Assembly: GCA_030272585.1 (NCBI GenBank)
Contig: BSYQ01000006.1
Coordinates: 3,993,001 to 4,057,000, forward strand
Direction: 5' to 3'
From: Bryopsis sp. KO-2023
Taxonomy: Eukaryota; Chlorophyta; Ulvophyceae; Bryopsidales; Bryopsidaceae
Length of the DNA stretch: 64,000 nt
Shown here: positions 44,806 through 55,900 of the stretch, piece by piece
Layout: the number at the start of each line of letters is the position of its first letter
Position numbering within the stretch: position 1 is the stretch's first letter
Program-made: the position numbers and the translations under genes
The notes under the pieces: generated by a model
The model's input: the letters and a program-made list of their open reading frames with translations, nothing else
Told to the model about the DNA's origin: nothing
The model's database searches: none

Positions 44806-45937
44806 CACAAGTGCAGGGTGAATGCAACCTATTTTATGTTGGAATCGAACGAAAAAGAATGCGGAGGAAAACGAGATGGGAGCGAATGATCCTCGCTATG
44901 CATCTGATTCGACATTCGATCACACAGTGGCTGCTTGTTGGAGAGATCGACATGTCTCCCAGTTATGAGGCTGCAGCTGTGTTTGCATGGGTGTAGTTCA
45001 ATTGGCATACAGATTGGGGCGTATCGAACAATTAGTCAGATGTTTCGGCTCTCCTTCTTGTTTCGTTGTCAAGTGTTCAGTCTTTGTTTGTTTGTTTGTT
45101 TGTTTGTTCAGTCTTTATGGGTGGTGTGCCCTCACAATTTATTTTTTTTTCACATTTTTTTTTTCAGTGCTTGTGCAGGGATTTCCAAGGTGAATCGCCA
45201 TCGAAATTGCTCTTTTGGTCAGATTTTCCCCATGTCACACAGTGGTGCTCATGTCAGACACCATCTAAAATGAAGCCCATCCCAAAGCAAACGACACAGT
45301 GAATACGTTCTATGGCGATGAAAATCGGTCTACTCCAGGGCGTCCAACAAGCAGCTTGCCCACACAATATATGTGTTGTATACAAAGAAACAATTATCAA
45401 TTTATCCCTATCCTTTTTTGGGGGGTTGACTGAGGACAAAACAAAGGAACAAACAACGATTCGGTTAAAAATTTCCTGGATGGCCCCTGCCCAAATTTTC
45501 AACCACATGTTTTTCAACCTGCTGGTATGTCCTCCCTACATATATCTATCTCTGCCACAATATTTCGCAATTTTTTTTCAAAGCCTGAAATTTCCCCCTT
45601 GTTATGGCGTCCTTGGGATGCCGTCGTCAAAATCGAACATTGTTTTCTTTGGGGGGCGGAGTTTGGACTGGTGTCTCGGGAATTCTGCAAAACAAGACTC
45701 GATGTGTTAATCGACTGATCAATCGATTGCAAGCTTTGCATAAATGCAGTCTTTTTGTTTTTCTCCATGCCGGGAATGATATAAAATTTTGGGAATGCTC
45801 CCAATTGAACGAAAGTACTTCAGCAAATATCAGTGTAGAGCAGCTGTGGCATTTTTTTATTATTAGTTATTTTTTTTGGGGGGGGGGGAAGGGATTCAAA
45901 GAGTCGAGAAACTGGGGTTAAACTAGAGCATGAAATC
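44806..45937 (+). other. Interval with unlinked candidate exons
   Basis: Two plus-strand pieces look protein-like. Near 44,850-44,960 the frame reads NEMGANDPRYASDSTFDHTV and AACWRDRHVSQ. At 45,179-45,302 an acceptor (TTGTGCAG) opens DFQGESPSKLLFWSDFPHVT and QWCSCQTPSKMK to a stop. I could not link them or name a family, so a small gene divergent from DUF1990 is only possible. The rest holds a GTTT microsatellite (45,083-45,108) and a G run near 45,880. Confidence 0.3.
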
Positions 45938-48900
45938 TCAGATCGAAAAAAACCAGGCTAGCAAAATCCTACCTCCCTCCGTTGCTCTGCTTCTCAAAGT
46001 GGGTATTCTGGACACCATGGGATCCTGAACAGCATTTTTCTCGCCGTTCTTGTCGCCGAATTTCACCTCCTCCATTTCAACCATATCATCCACATCCGGA
46101 CCTCCATCAGAATTCGAGTTTTGCGCATTTTCTGCATTCTGTAATGGGCCTCGATTGCCACCGAATCCCCAATCTGGCCAGTTGGTATCTTCATCACACA
46201 GCATGGCGTCTGTGCTCTCCCTCACGGAGAATTGATTTTCCTTGCCTGATGATTGGGCGAACCCGTTCATTCCCTCGAAATCGAGACACCCCTCCCCTTT
46301 CCTACCCAACCCAAACATATTCTGACCAAAGTTGGAATTTTGGTCGTCTTCTTCGCCAAATTGGTCGAAAATGTCAGTCTGGCCGAAGTCGACAGCTCTC
46401 GGGGCGTCTTTCCCAACTTGGGCAAAAATGTCTTCCTCAGGGTTTGAACTCTGATCTCCGGCATCGTCAGGGGCCAAAGCACTCTCCCCGAAAATGGTGT
46501 TTTCGACCTCTGTGTTGGCTTGACAAAAGAAGCCCTGCCCAAAGGTGGAAATCTGCTCCTCTTTCCCAACTTGAGCAAATATGTCCTGGCTAGAGTCCAG
46601 AAGTTGATCTCCGTTTCCCATTTGATTGAAACCCCCCAGGCCAGAATCGTCTCTTTGATTTTCATTGCCCATTTGGTTGAACATCCCCAACCCAGAGTTG
46701 GAAATTTGATCTGTATTGCCCATTTGATTGAACATCCCCAGCCCAGCGCTGGCTACCTGATGTTCGGTGCCGGCTTGACCAAAAATGTCCCCCTGGGGGT
46801 TTGGAACTTGAACTTCCAGGCCTGCTTGATCCACCATGTCTTCCTCATTGTCATAAATTTGATCATCCCCGCCAACTCGACCGCACATCCCTTGCTCAAA
46901 ACCAACTATGTGGCCACTCCCACCACCCCGATCGAACAAACCACGCTCCAGACTCGACATTTCAACCACTTCACCACCCTGGCTAGCCATACTCTGATCA
47001 ACACCTGCAAAAACCTCCCCGTTGATCTGCTTCATCATATTTTGGCTGAGAATCGATCCTGGGTTCTGTTTGGCAGCTTCACCAAACATGTTCTGGCTAG
47101 AACCCCATGCCACCTCCGATCCTTGTGGTTTTGTGCAGCCATTGTCGACCGGCCAGTTGACCTCTCCAGCATCAGGAGGACCATGCACCGGTGGCTTTCC
47201 AGAGCTCGATTCCTCACCATGCACCACCCCCCCATCTGGGCCAGTCACACACTTACCAAACAGCCCCATTGGCTGCTGATTTCCACCACTAACACCACCC
47301 CTCTCTCCGATTCCTTTCGAGCCTTGGACATGTTGAGAACATCCATCGGCCGATGCTGTCGGAACCACCTCCCCACTCACAGCTTTCTTTGACGATTCTT
47401 CTTGAACCCTCTGATCAACGTCGACTGGCTCCTCATCCTGAATGCAGCTGTGAGTGATCTCCTCGTTGGCCGACTTCTGATCCACATTTTCTGCATGTTC
47501 CACCCCATTTCTTTCACCTGCCTCCACCTCCTTGACAATTTCACTGACCATGTTCGCCATACGCTCGCTCTCCTCTTTCACATTGTTTCTTTTTCGACTC
47601 CCGTGCTGTCGATCCACCCACCCCAGGGAAGCCAGAAAGCTGGCTTTCTCGCCTGGTGGCCCGAACACCGGCTCGCCTGTTTCCACTGGGACCTCATCGG
47701 GTTCCTGAATCTGATCGGCCCTCAATCGAATCACGGTTCTCTCGGGAATGGGGTCATTGAACAAATCGTTTTTGAACAGAACGGTGCCCCTCGGAGTTTC
47801 ATTTCCGCAGCCTGGCACGATTTCTCCGTCGCTAACCTCAGGAGTGGAGTCTTCCTGCTGGCCACCGTCGTTAACACTCCCAGTGGATCCTTCCAAATCC
47901 TCCGCGATTTCAACCACCCCGATGGTGCTGTGAGCCTGGCCCTGCTCCACATCCTTTTGTTCACCATCATGTGGGCACCAGTCTGACTTTTGGTTCAGAA
48001 TCGGGCCAGATTCTCCTGCTGGGCGATGTTCGAATCTGGGAGCTAGGGCCTTGTCCAAGCTCTTTTGCATTTCGATCAGGACGCTTTTCATTTCTTTGAT
48101 TTCCCCTTCGAGATCAACTGGTGGAGGGGCGGGTTCTGGAACCTCTGGGGGTGCAAAGTCCAGGGATCGAATCTCGTCTCGGATCTTTTTGTTGTCCCTT
48201 CTCAGTGCCCGAACGTCTTCCCTCAACATCGCGAATTCCCCCTTCCACCGCTTCGTGAGCTCGGTCATCAAGGGCCCCACCAAGGCTTCCTTCAACAGCC
48301 CCTGAACTTGTTGTGGCGACGGGCAACCGCAGCGATCCCCCGTCAAGTCTTTGACCGCCTCCTTCAGGCCGCGCGAACTCGCTTCGAGGCGTTCCGTCTG
48401 GCTCGCCAACGCCTTGACGCCGATCAGTTTGATATCTCGCCTCGTTTTGGACACCATCATTTCCATGTTCTTGAACCTGTCCAACACTTCCTTCGGCAGC
48501 GTGCTCGCGGCCGAATCGCCACCGCGGATTTCTTCTCGTACAAGCTCCACTTGTTCCACGAGGGAATCCAGTTTCGACTCCAAAGCTTTCGCTTCTGACG
48601 ACACGGATGCTTGCTCTTTTCCCCGTTCGCCTTTCTCTGCAGTGTATTCTTTCGCATGGTTCCTGGCCTGATATTGCTGAGCCCGTTGCCAGACGATGAG
48701 CAGGTCGCGCATCGTCGCACCATCGAGTTTGACTTCCGCTCGAGACAACCACGCTTCCAGCGAGCCAATATCCCGCTCATCTTTCCCCATCCACGAGTCG
48801 TCAAATTTTCCTTCCGCGGCGTCGTCCGCCAGCTCTCGAGTTTTCACAGGTGGGGGAACCTTCTTTTCCTTTCTCGCTGGGCGTTTCTTAGGCTTCGCGC

Positions 48901-49246
48901 CTGGACGATGTCGCTCAGGAGTCACGCATCTGACGGGGGTGGAGTAGTGGTCCTTGCTGAGATGGGCCATCACTTGGGAATAGACGCTGGGACCCTCTTT
49001 CATCTCTGCTTCATTCGAACGAACGCCGACCCCCTTCTTTTCGTCGACGAACGGAGCAGCGTCGGGCGTGTTGGGCTCCATCTTCAAATCGCGCAGAGTC
49101 TTTTTTCTGACGTCCTTCTTCCCGTTCGATTTCGTTTTTTTCCCCTTGCTAAGTTCCTCATTCGCCTCTTGGATCGGCAGCGCGGACGTGTCTTGGGCCA
49201 GGCAGCTCGAATCGCTCACGACGGGGGATGGCCGTTGCTCTGCCAT
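45938..49246 (-). CDS. Large FG-rich coiled-coil protein, unknown family
   Basis: One long frame of about 1,100 codons from ATG 49,246 (MAEQRPSPVVSD). It may end at the stop 45,938, or splice at GTAGGA (last exon base 45,973) into exons I could not find. Residues ~1-150 are basic and disordered (KKRPARKEKKVPPP). Residues ~200-410 form a coiled coil (SKLDSLVEQVELVREEI; MLREDVRALRRDNKKIRDE). From about residue 690 a region of ~17-residue repeats carries FG, FNQMGN and IFAQVG motifs, with at least ten FG dipeptides; three neighbouring units are close (GLGMFNQMGNTDQ type). FG motifs occur in nucleoporins and in endocytic adaptors, so a phase-forming or docking role is possible but unproven. It diverges from APRT with 447 bases between starts. 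Confidence 0.75.
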   Translation of the reverse strand: MAEQRPSPVVSDSSCLAQDTSALPIQEANEELSKGKKTKSNGKKDVRKKTLRDLKMEPNTPDAAPFVDEKKGVGVRSNEAEMKEGPSVYSQVMAHLSKDHYSTPVRCVTPERHRPGAKPKKRPARKEKKVPPPVKTRELADDAAEGKFDDSWMGKDERDIGSLEAWLSRAEVKLDGATMRDLLIVWQRAQQYQARNHAKEYTAEKGERGKEQASVSSEAKALESKLDSLVEQVELVREEIRGGDSAASTLPKEVLDRFKNMEMMVSKTRRDIKLIGVKALASQTERLEASSRGLKEAVKDLTGDRCGCPSPQQVQGLLKEALVGPLMTELTKRWKGEFAMLREDVRALRRDNKKIRDEIRSLDFAPPEVPEPAPPPVDLEGEIKEMKSVLIEMQKSLDKALAPRFEHRPAGESGPILNQKSDWCPHDGEQKDVEQGQAHSTIGVVEIAEDLEGSTGSVNDGGQQEDSTPEVSDGEIVPGCGNETPRGTVLFKNDLFNDPIPERTVIRLRADQIQEPDEVPVETGEPVFGPPGEKASFLASLGWVDRQHGSRKRNNVKEESERMANMVSEIVKEVEAGERNGVEHAENVDQKSANEEITHSCIQDEEPVDVDQRVQEESSKKAVSGEVVPTASADGCSQHVQGSKGIGERGGVSGGNQQPMGLFGKCVTGPDGGVVHGEESSSGKPPVHGPPDAGEVNWPVDNGCTKPQGSEVAWGSSQNMFGEAAKQNPGSILSQNMMKQINGEVFAGVDQSMASQGGEVVEMSSLERGLFDRGGGSGHIVGFEQGMCGRVGGDDQIYDNEEDMVDQAGLEVQVPNPQGDIFGQAGTEHQVASAGLGMFNQMGNTDQISNSGLGMFNQMGNENQRDDSGLGGFNQMGNGDQLLDSSQDIFAQVGKEEQISTFGQGFFCQANTEVENTIFGESALAPDDAGDQSSNPEEDIFAQVGKDAPRAVDFGQTDIFDQFGEEDDQNSNFGQNMFGLGRKGEGCLDFEGMNGFAQSSGKENQFSVRESTDAMLCDEDTNWPDWGFGGNRGPLQNAENAQNSNSDGGPDVDDMVEMEEVKFGDKNGEKNAVQDPMVSRIPTLRSRATEGGRILLAWFFSI

Positions 49247-49693
49247 TTTGGACGCTGGACACCACCACCTCAACCCCCTGTGGCAAAAACAGAGACGTAA
49301 CTGTGGAAAAAGCAATCGCTTTCATTTTCTGTCCTATCATTCGCTCCTACGTTGTGACAGCTTCTTTGGGCGAAATTCGCGCTTTCCAAAAAGAAAGCGA
49401 CAGCTACCCCAGTTTCTGGCAAGGAAGAATTCTCCCAAAAAATCGAAAATTCTCCTGAAGCCCACCCGTCTGACGGGAAAAGATTCTGGCGGCCGCCGCC
49501 ATGTCGGACCATTCCCCCCCCCCCCCCCGAGAATTTTGGATTCGAGTACAAAATGCAAACGAACTGGCCGCTCTCCATGCTCCATACCAAAGGGTTCCCC
49601 CTCGCATCTCTCCATCAAGCAAGCGTCTTGAGTTCTGGTCGACCTCGGAACAGAGTTCGTCGGAGTGGGCGTTGCCGTAGCGCGTCAGCAGGA
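49247..49693. promoter_or_regulatory. Shared divergent promoter region, FG-rich protein/APRT
   Basis: 447 bases separate the two opposed start codons. It contains a C run at 49,516-49,529 and GC-rich patches such as GGCGGCCGCCGCC. No TATA box was seen. Confidence 0.4.
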
Positions 49694-51893
49694 ATGGCCG
49701 ACAACGAGGTGAAGCTGAAAGCGATCTCGGATTCGATCAGAGGCATTCCAGACTTCCCCAAGCCCGGGATTCTTTTCTGGGACATCACCACTCTATGCTT
49801 GAACCCAGTTGCCTTCAAGTACTCGATCGAGCTCCTGGCGGAGAGATATCGCACGCAGAAAATCGACGTCATTGCAGGTGGGCGAGATCAAAAGAAGTCA
49901 AGATCTCTCTCACGAAGATCTCACTCTTTTTTTGCTGAGAGAATTGGTAGTTCTAGACGTTTTCTGAGATAGAATTAGCAAAATGGATGCAACTGAAGGG
50001 ATGATCGATCATGAAAACAATAGACAGTTATTAAGAGTATTATCCTTATTTATTAATAATATTATTAGACAATTATTGACCCATCATTCATGAGCAAGTG
50101 GGGTCATAGAAAAAAAAACAAAAAAAACTCATGCTTTTCCGAAATATTCATCAACTCACCGAAGCGACCCGATGATGTTAGTTTTGCATTTTAATATATA
50201 TATTTAGTAATCTTGTGGAATTCCAAAAAAAAAAAGAAATAATAATAATAAATAAATGAATGAATGAATGAATTTTTGAAATAAATAAATTCTGCCAGTG
50301 ATATGGTGTAGGTTTTGAAGCAAGAGGGTTTATTTTTGGACCACCTCTTGCCTTGGAGCTAGGCTGTGCATTTGTGCCGCTCCGGAAGCCGAAAAAGCTG
50401 CCAGGTGAGTTGATAAGTGTTTCGTGATGCCATCAAGCATCTCGAGATTTCCTGTGCTTGCTTTTAATATAATAAAAAAAAGGGTCTGAACTCCCTATTC
50501 GCCACAAAATTACATAGGGTGATTTATCGCTTATCAGCTGGGAAGAAACAATAGAAACAGTTGCGACACGTTATTATTATTTTTCACAGAGTAATCTCTG
50601 TTAGCTGTTTTTTGATGTGTTAGCAAACCATGCGGCGCTCCCAAAAAAAAAAAGAAAATACTCACGAAAATTGAAGAATTTTATGTTATCTTTTGTGACT
50701 TTCATAGTTATTCTGAAAAATAATTATGATTGTTTGGCATTTTTTCCCCATTGTTTAAAGATTGCAAGTTTTTTTACGATATGAGTTTGGGGAGGTGAGC
50801 AATGAGTTGTTTGTCATCTTCCAACCGCACCTTCTTTTATTTATTATTTTTTTTTGGAATTCCTCAAACATCTCATCTCTTGGGTGACCACTTTTAAGAT
50901 ATGCGAAATATTATTTTGGAATGTGCGACCTTTTTTTTTTGCATCCTATGGTATACAGCTATGTGTAATTTCATTATTTATTTTATTTTATTATTTATTT
51001 TTGGGGGGGGGTTGGTTGGGTTAGAACTTATGGTGTTGACGTATGATTTGCTGCATGTTGCTTCAGGGGAAACCATCAGCGAAGAGTATGATTTGGAGTA
51101 CGGCTCGGATAAAATCGAAATGCATGTTGGAGCGATCACAGAAGGGCAAAACGTTCTGCTGGTGGGTGAACAAAAAATTTCAAAAACAGAGGCGAGAATT
51201 GATGACACCATTTTAACGCTCCCTTTTACGCAGAAGTTGTTCATTCACCAATTAAAAGGGAACATTGCAAGTTTTTTTTTTATCTTTCGTGTTTTTTAGT
51301 TTCCCTGGCCTGTTCGGTACTGTTGGTTAGGATTTGATGTTTCTCGTTAAATTTTCTATATTTTGGGAAGCTGCACATTTTGATACCCACACTCTGTGTA
51401 TTGTTTTCTTTGCAGATAGACGATCTGATCGCCACTGGAGGAACGATGGGGGCCGGAATACGGTTAATGAGTGAGTCCCCATAATTTGACAAAAAAAATA
51501 TGCATATGCAAAAATAATATTGTTTTTAATGCACTTTGGAGTGTGAGTTTTTGTCTTTTTTTTTTCTGAGTACGGCCGTCTTCTGTATTGCACTGATCAT
51601 TGTTTTGTTTTGTTTACAGTGCTTTTCATGGTTTGTCTCAAAGTAGTTCCACAAGTTTTTCTTTTTGTTTGTATATCGCCAAACCTGGGTGAACCAGATC
51701 ATGAAGTGAAGTACTTTCTTGCTGGCATTAAAAATTTCCTACCAATTTTTCTTCTTTTTTTTTTTGTTTTTCAGAGAGAGTGGGTGCAACGGTGGTGGAA
51801 AGTGCTTGCATCATCGAATTGCCAGATTTGAAAGGGAGGGAAAAATTGGATGGAACCCCCTTGTTCGTTTTGATCGAAAAAGAAGGGGGTTGA
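49694..51893 (+). CDS. APT1: Adenine phosphoribosyltransferase
   Basis: Five exons: 49,694-49,877; 50,312-50,404; 51,067-51,161; 51,416-51,470; 51,775-51,893. They join in frame to 181 residues, the usual plant length. It converts adenine plus PRPP to AMP plus pyrophosphate in purine salvage, and in plants also recycles cytokinin bases. The start [16 protein letters not shown] and [17 protein letters not shown] are conserved. FEARGFIFG and the PRPP-binding [13 protein letters not shown] (across exons 3 and 4) are intact. Exon 5 begins with Lys where related proteins have Glu ([16 protein letters not shown]). Introns are AT-rich and up to 662 bases. An in-frame upstream ATG in the 5' region was not chosen. 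Confidence 0.95.
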
Positions 51894-52908
51894 GTCATGC
51901 TCTCCCCCCCGCCCCCCCCCCCTGCAGGAGAATTGTTTCGCTAAATATCGTTTTCTTGCTGCGGAAAATGCATACAATACTGACGAGTTCGTGCATCCAA
52001 CTGGAGCAGCAATGAGGACTATTCTTTTTACAACTGTTTTTTTCTTGCTTTTTTTTTTTTTCCTTGGGAGGTTATGCCAGGGTTATGTCAATCACATTTC
52101 TTGGTCGGGGATTTTTTTTTCCCATGAACACCTGAAGTTTGCTTCTCCTTTCGGCACGAAGACTGTTAAGATCGCGATTTGCCAACAAACCTTCCGATCG
52201 GTTCCTGCGGGGAAGGGAAATGTATCCAGACTCCTACAACTGTTTTCACTCTCCTGCATGGATTCAACCGAGACATCATGGGTGCTGTCCGAAATCATGG
52301 CTCCCTCATCTAATATGCATGCAGCCCCAGAATCACTTTTCAAACCCCAAAGGTTTGAAATCATCGCACCCTCATAGGCAAATGAGGGGTGTAGGCTGAA
52401 ATCACCATCCTTCTGATAAAACGAAACACAGACACTGAAAAGAGAACTACACATATATATAGATATATAGATAAGTAAATAATACATAAAATGTAACCTC
52501 GAACCCACAGCTCACGCGGGAGCACGCGTGCCTGGGGCAAGGGTATTCTAGGTATGAGGATCCGGTTTGATGTCATGCATTTTCCCACTCCTGGTCGTCG
52601 GGCGTTGTGCGATCAATCCACCACCCGACTAATTGGCGTTGGACCAGAATGGAGGGACGGTTCGCAACGTAACCTTCGTCCTACATCGCGGACAAAAAAA
52701 CCAAAAACTCTGGAAACGCGCGATCGACCAACAGAGAAGAAGACTGCGTGCATGTGTTACGCAGATTGAACCAACAAAAATCCAACAGACAGTGGCTAGA
52801 AACGTCGTTCACACCCGAGGGTGTAACGCTGTTAACCCGCATTCGTTCACTGGGCACGCGTCCTTCGTGTTGTGCGAGTGTTTCGATTCACAACCGCAGA
52901 CAGGCGCC
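51894..52908. other. Intergenic between APRT and PHS1 with a possible minus-strand exon
   Basis: A minus-strand frame at 52,092-52,400 reads SDSGAACILDEGAMISDSTH and later CRSLDTFPFPAGTDRKVCWQ. It is protein-like and repeats EGAMIS twice. No splice sites or family were established. The last ~300 bases before PHS1 are CpG-rich and probably hold its promoter. Confidence 0.3.
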
Positions 52909-55900
52909 ATGCCGAAACTATTGCGAAAAGGTGGGAGGGGGGGGGGTCTGGGTGGCGAAAAAAAGCAACCCAAAAAACACAACACAAAAAAGCGATGTTG
53001 CGTCGTTTGATTGGGTGTCTTTCTGCGCCGGGTGACAGCAGGAGGATTACGCATGGCTGCATTCGATTCGAGTTCAAATATTCCCCACCCACCCTCTTTT
53101 CTGTGTGCCAGTTTTCGTGTGTGTGTTTTCGGGCGCGAAAGCGCGAAACGATATGCATGTTTATTCCAGTACTTTGCTTGTTTGCTTGATGCGTGCATGA
53201 TTTCGTGTTTTTGAAACGAAAGAAAAGAAAGGAAAAAAGTTGAAGAAAAAAAGAACCATGTTTTGGGACAGATCTGCATGCATGGTGTTGATCTCTTTTG
53301 ATGTTGTTCTCTTTCTTTTCTTTCTTCTTCTTTTTCCCTTCCAAGGAATCGTTTCTGGGTGGAAGAAGCTCATCAAATTGGGAAAGCCATTCACCCTCTC
53401 TAGTAGGTTGTAGGTTTCGTCAATAACTAGCACAACGACACACCTTCTCACTGCAGGGGATCTGTCCCAGTCAGACAATTTCGTCCAAAAAAAGAAATCC
53501 TGTCTATTTTTATACTGGTTTTCACTGTTGAGGGTTTTACTCCATCTTATAATGGCGGGTGTTTTCTGCATTTTATCACACCAGGATTATGAATCGAAAA
53601 ATATCCATGGTTGGAATCCTGAACAAGAAAAAGGGTTCCCCTGGAAAATGAAATCCCATGATATAGCCATCCAGCTGTTGCAAACTAATAATACAAAAAT
53701 TGAGAAAAAAAAATACTGTGGAAAATCATGATGTAACGGACCCGCCATCAACCATCCTGTGCTTTCATTTCGTTTTTGAATAAAACTCCAATGCAGAAAA
53801 AAAATATCCAAAACACTCATTCAAAGTTGATGCAGTTTATATGCTGTCTTTTTCCTCCTCAACATTTCTTCTTCTTATTTTTTTTTGGGGGGGGAGGGGT
53901 TCGAATCTCATTTCGTTTTGCCCCAACTTTTTTTTTTTTTTTTCAAAAATAGAATCCGATGACAGTGGCAACAGCTCTTGGGATGAAGATTCGGAGAGTT
54001 GTTTGGATGGAACACCGGTACGTTTTTTGTTTTTTTTTTAATGGAACATTGGTACGTTTTTCTTTTTGGTTCTTTTTTTTTTTCACTGAAAATTGATTTG
54101 CACTGTTGGTCTAGTTGAATCGAGTCTATGCTAAGAAAAACCATATTACACATGTTATTATTTATTCATTTGAATATGAGTACAAATACAAACATGCGTT
54201 TTTTTTTGTGTATTATTATTTTTATATGGCAAATACATATATCAGAAATTTTTTCCATTTTCTTATACGATGCCCAACATGCTTTTTTTACATTCCTTCT
54301 TCATGAACTCCTGAGCATGTATGACCTGTTCTAAGGATGTGTGTGTGTGTGTGTGTTTTGTTGATTTTTTTTGTTAAATTTCTTTTCCTTTTCTTTTTTT
54401 TCAGAGTACTGCATTTGAGTTGGCAACTTTGATAAGGGAAGCCATTCCTGGAACGAGCGTTCAAACATTGAATGTGGTTCTTGCTGCACTCAATTTCCAA
54501 AAAAACATCAAAGGAAAACCCCCAACGCCATCGGATGCTGACGTACAGGATAGATTGAAAAACGGGGTGCCTGCGCCCATTGGTAAGTTTACTGTGATCG
54601 TTATGTGGAAATGAAAAAAACAAAAACAATGAGCCAAGCTCTCCAGAACCATCCACCATTTTTTTTTCAGCTTTTCCTATCAATTGATGGTGTTATTGAC
54701 CAAGTTGTTGGCGTATTCTTCCCTCGACAATAGAAAAAATAAATAAAAATAAACACTTGCATATGATTTTTTCTTTTTTTTGACTGGATGGACCTTCCGC
54801 ACAGCATTCCCAATGATGATTTATTGAACATTTTATCAGAAATTTTATGGTGTCTGATTGGCTTTCTGTTGGAAAGAAAAAAAAACTGGCGCTCTTTTTT
54901 GTGTTGTTTCAATAACAGAGAGTGGAGGCCCCATGGACTGGTCCCGACTGCACACAGCTTTTCCTTCCGAAATGTTGAAAAACGCCGAAGATGGCGCAGA
55001 GGTTCTGGAAATAAACTCCGGGGGGCAAGTGATTTTCTGTTTACTCAAGCCTAAACCCGGTAAACATAATGTTCCTTCAAAGTCATTCTTCAATTATTTT
55101 CTGTGCAGGGGGGCGGTCAGAACTCGTTGCAAGCATTGGAATGTTTCATTTCGTTTTTCATCTTGTTTTATGCTGATTTTTTTCAGAGGGAGGAAAGAGG
55201 CTTCTTTGACCATTTCAGAAAAATGAGATTTTGATGTTTTTTCTCCTTTTTTTCTTTTTTCTGAAGTTTATCTGTGTGGGTTCAGGAGGCAAGGAGAAAA
55301 GAGAGGGAGTTGCAATAATCAAATTTGGGGCATCCAGATTAGCCATGCAAGCGGAGCAGTTTGCAAACGAATTGACCAGACATTTAGACATTAGTGCACC
55401 GAAATGCAGATTAGTCAGAAAGGAGGTACCTAGGGGTTTTTTTACAAGTAATTGGAAAAAAAAACATGAGCTTAATTTCAAACAGCAGAAAATTAATTAA
55501 AAAAAAAATCTGATGCATGGCCCCTTCTGCAATTTTGTCGAAAAAATCCATCAAAAATCATGAATACTCCAACAATTCGGGAAAAGGTTAATAAGCACCA
55601 CTGTTTGCAAAGCGAATCTATATTTTTTTTCAAGGTCTTTTCTCCATGTACGAATCTTACTTATTTTCATCAGATATTTATTATTTTATTTTATTTTATT
55701 TTATTTTATTTTATTTTATTTTATTTTATTTTATTTTATTTTATTTTATTTTATTTGCTGTGGAAGGGGGATTCTCTCATTCTTCACACTTTATTGATTC
55801 TTTCTGGAAAAAAAAATCAAGACTCAGTGTGACTCACGTTTAATAGTTTTTTTTTACTTTATTTATGTATGATTCATTTTTTTATTATTTTTTTGCAGGG

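Noticed and set aside
55620-55843. ORFs over the TTTTA microsatellite
   Set aside because: The repeating FILFY reading is produced by the pentanucleotide array inside a PHS1 intron.
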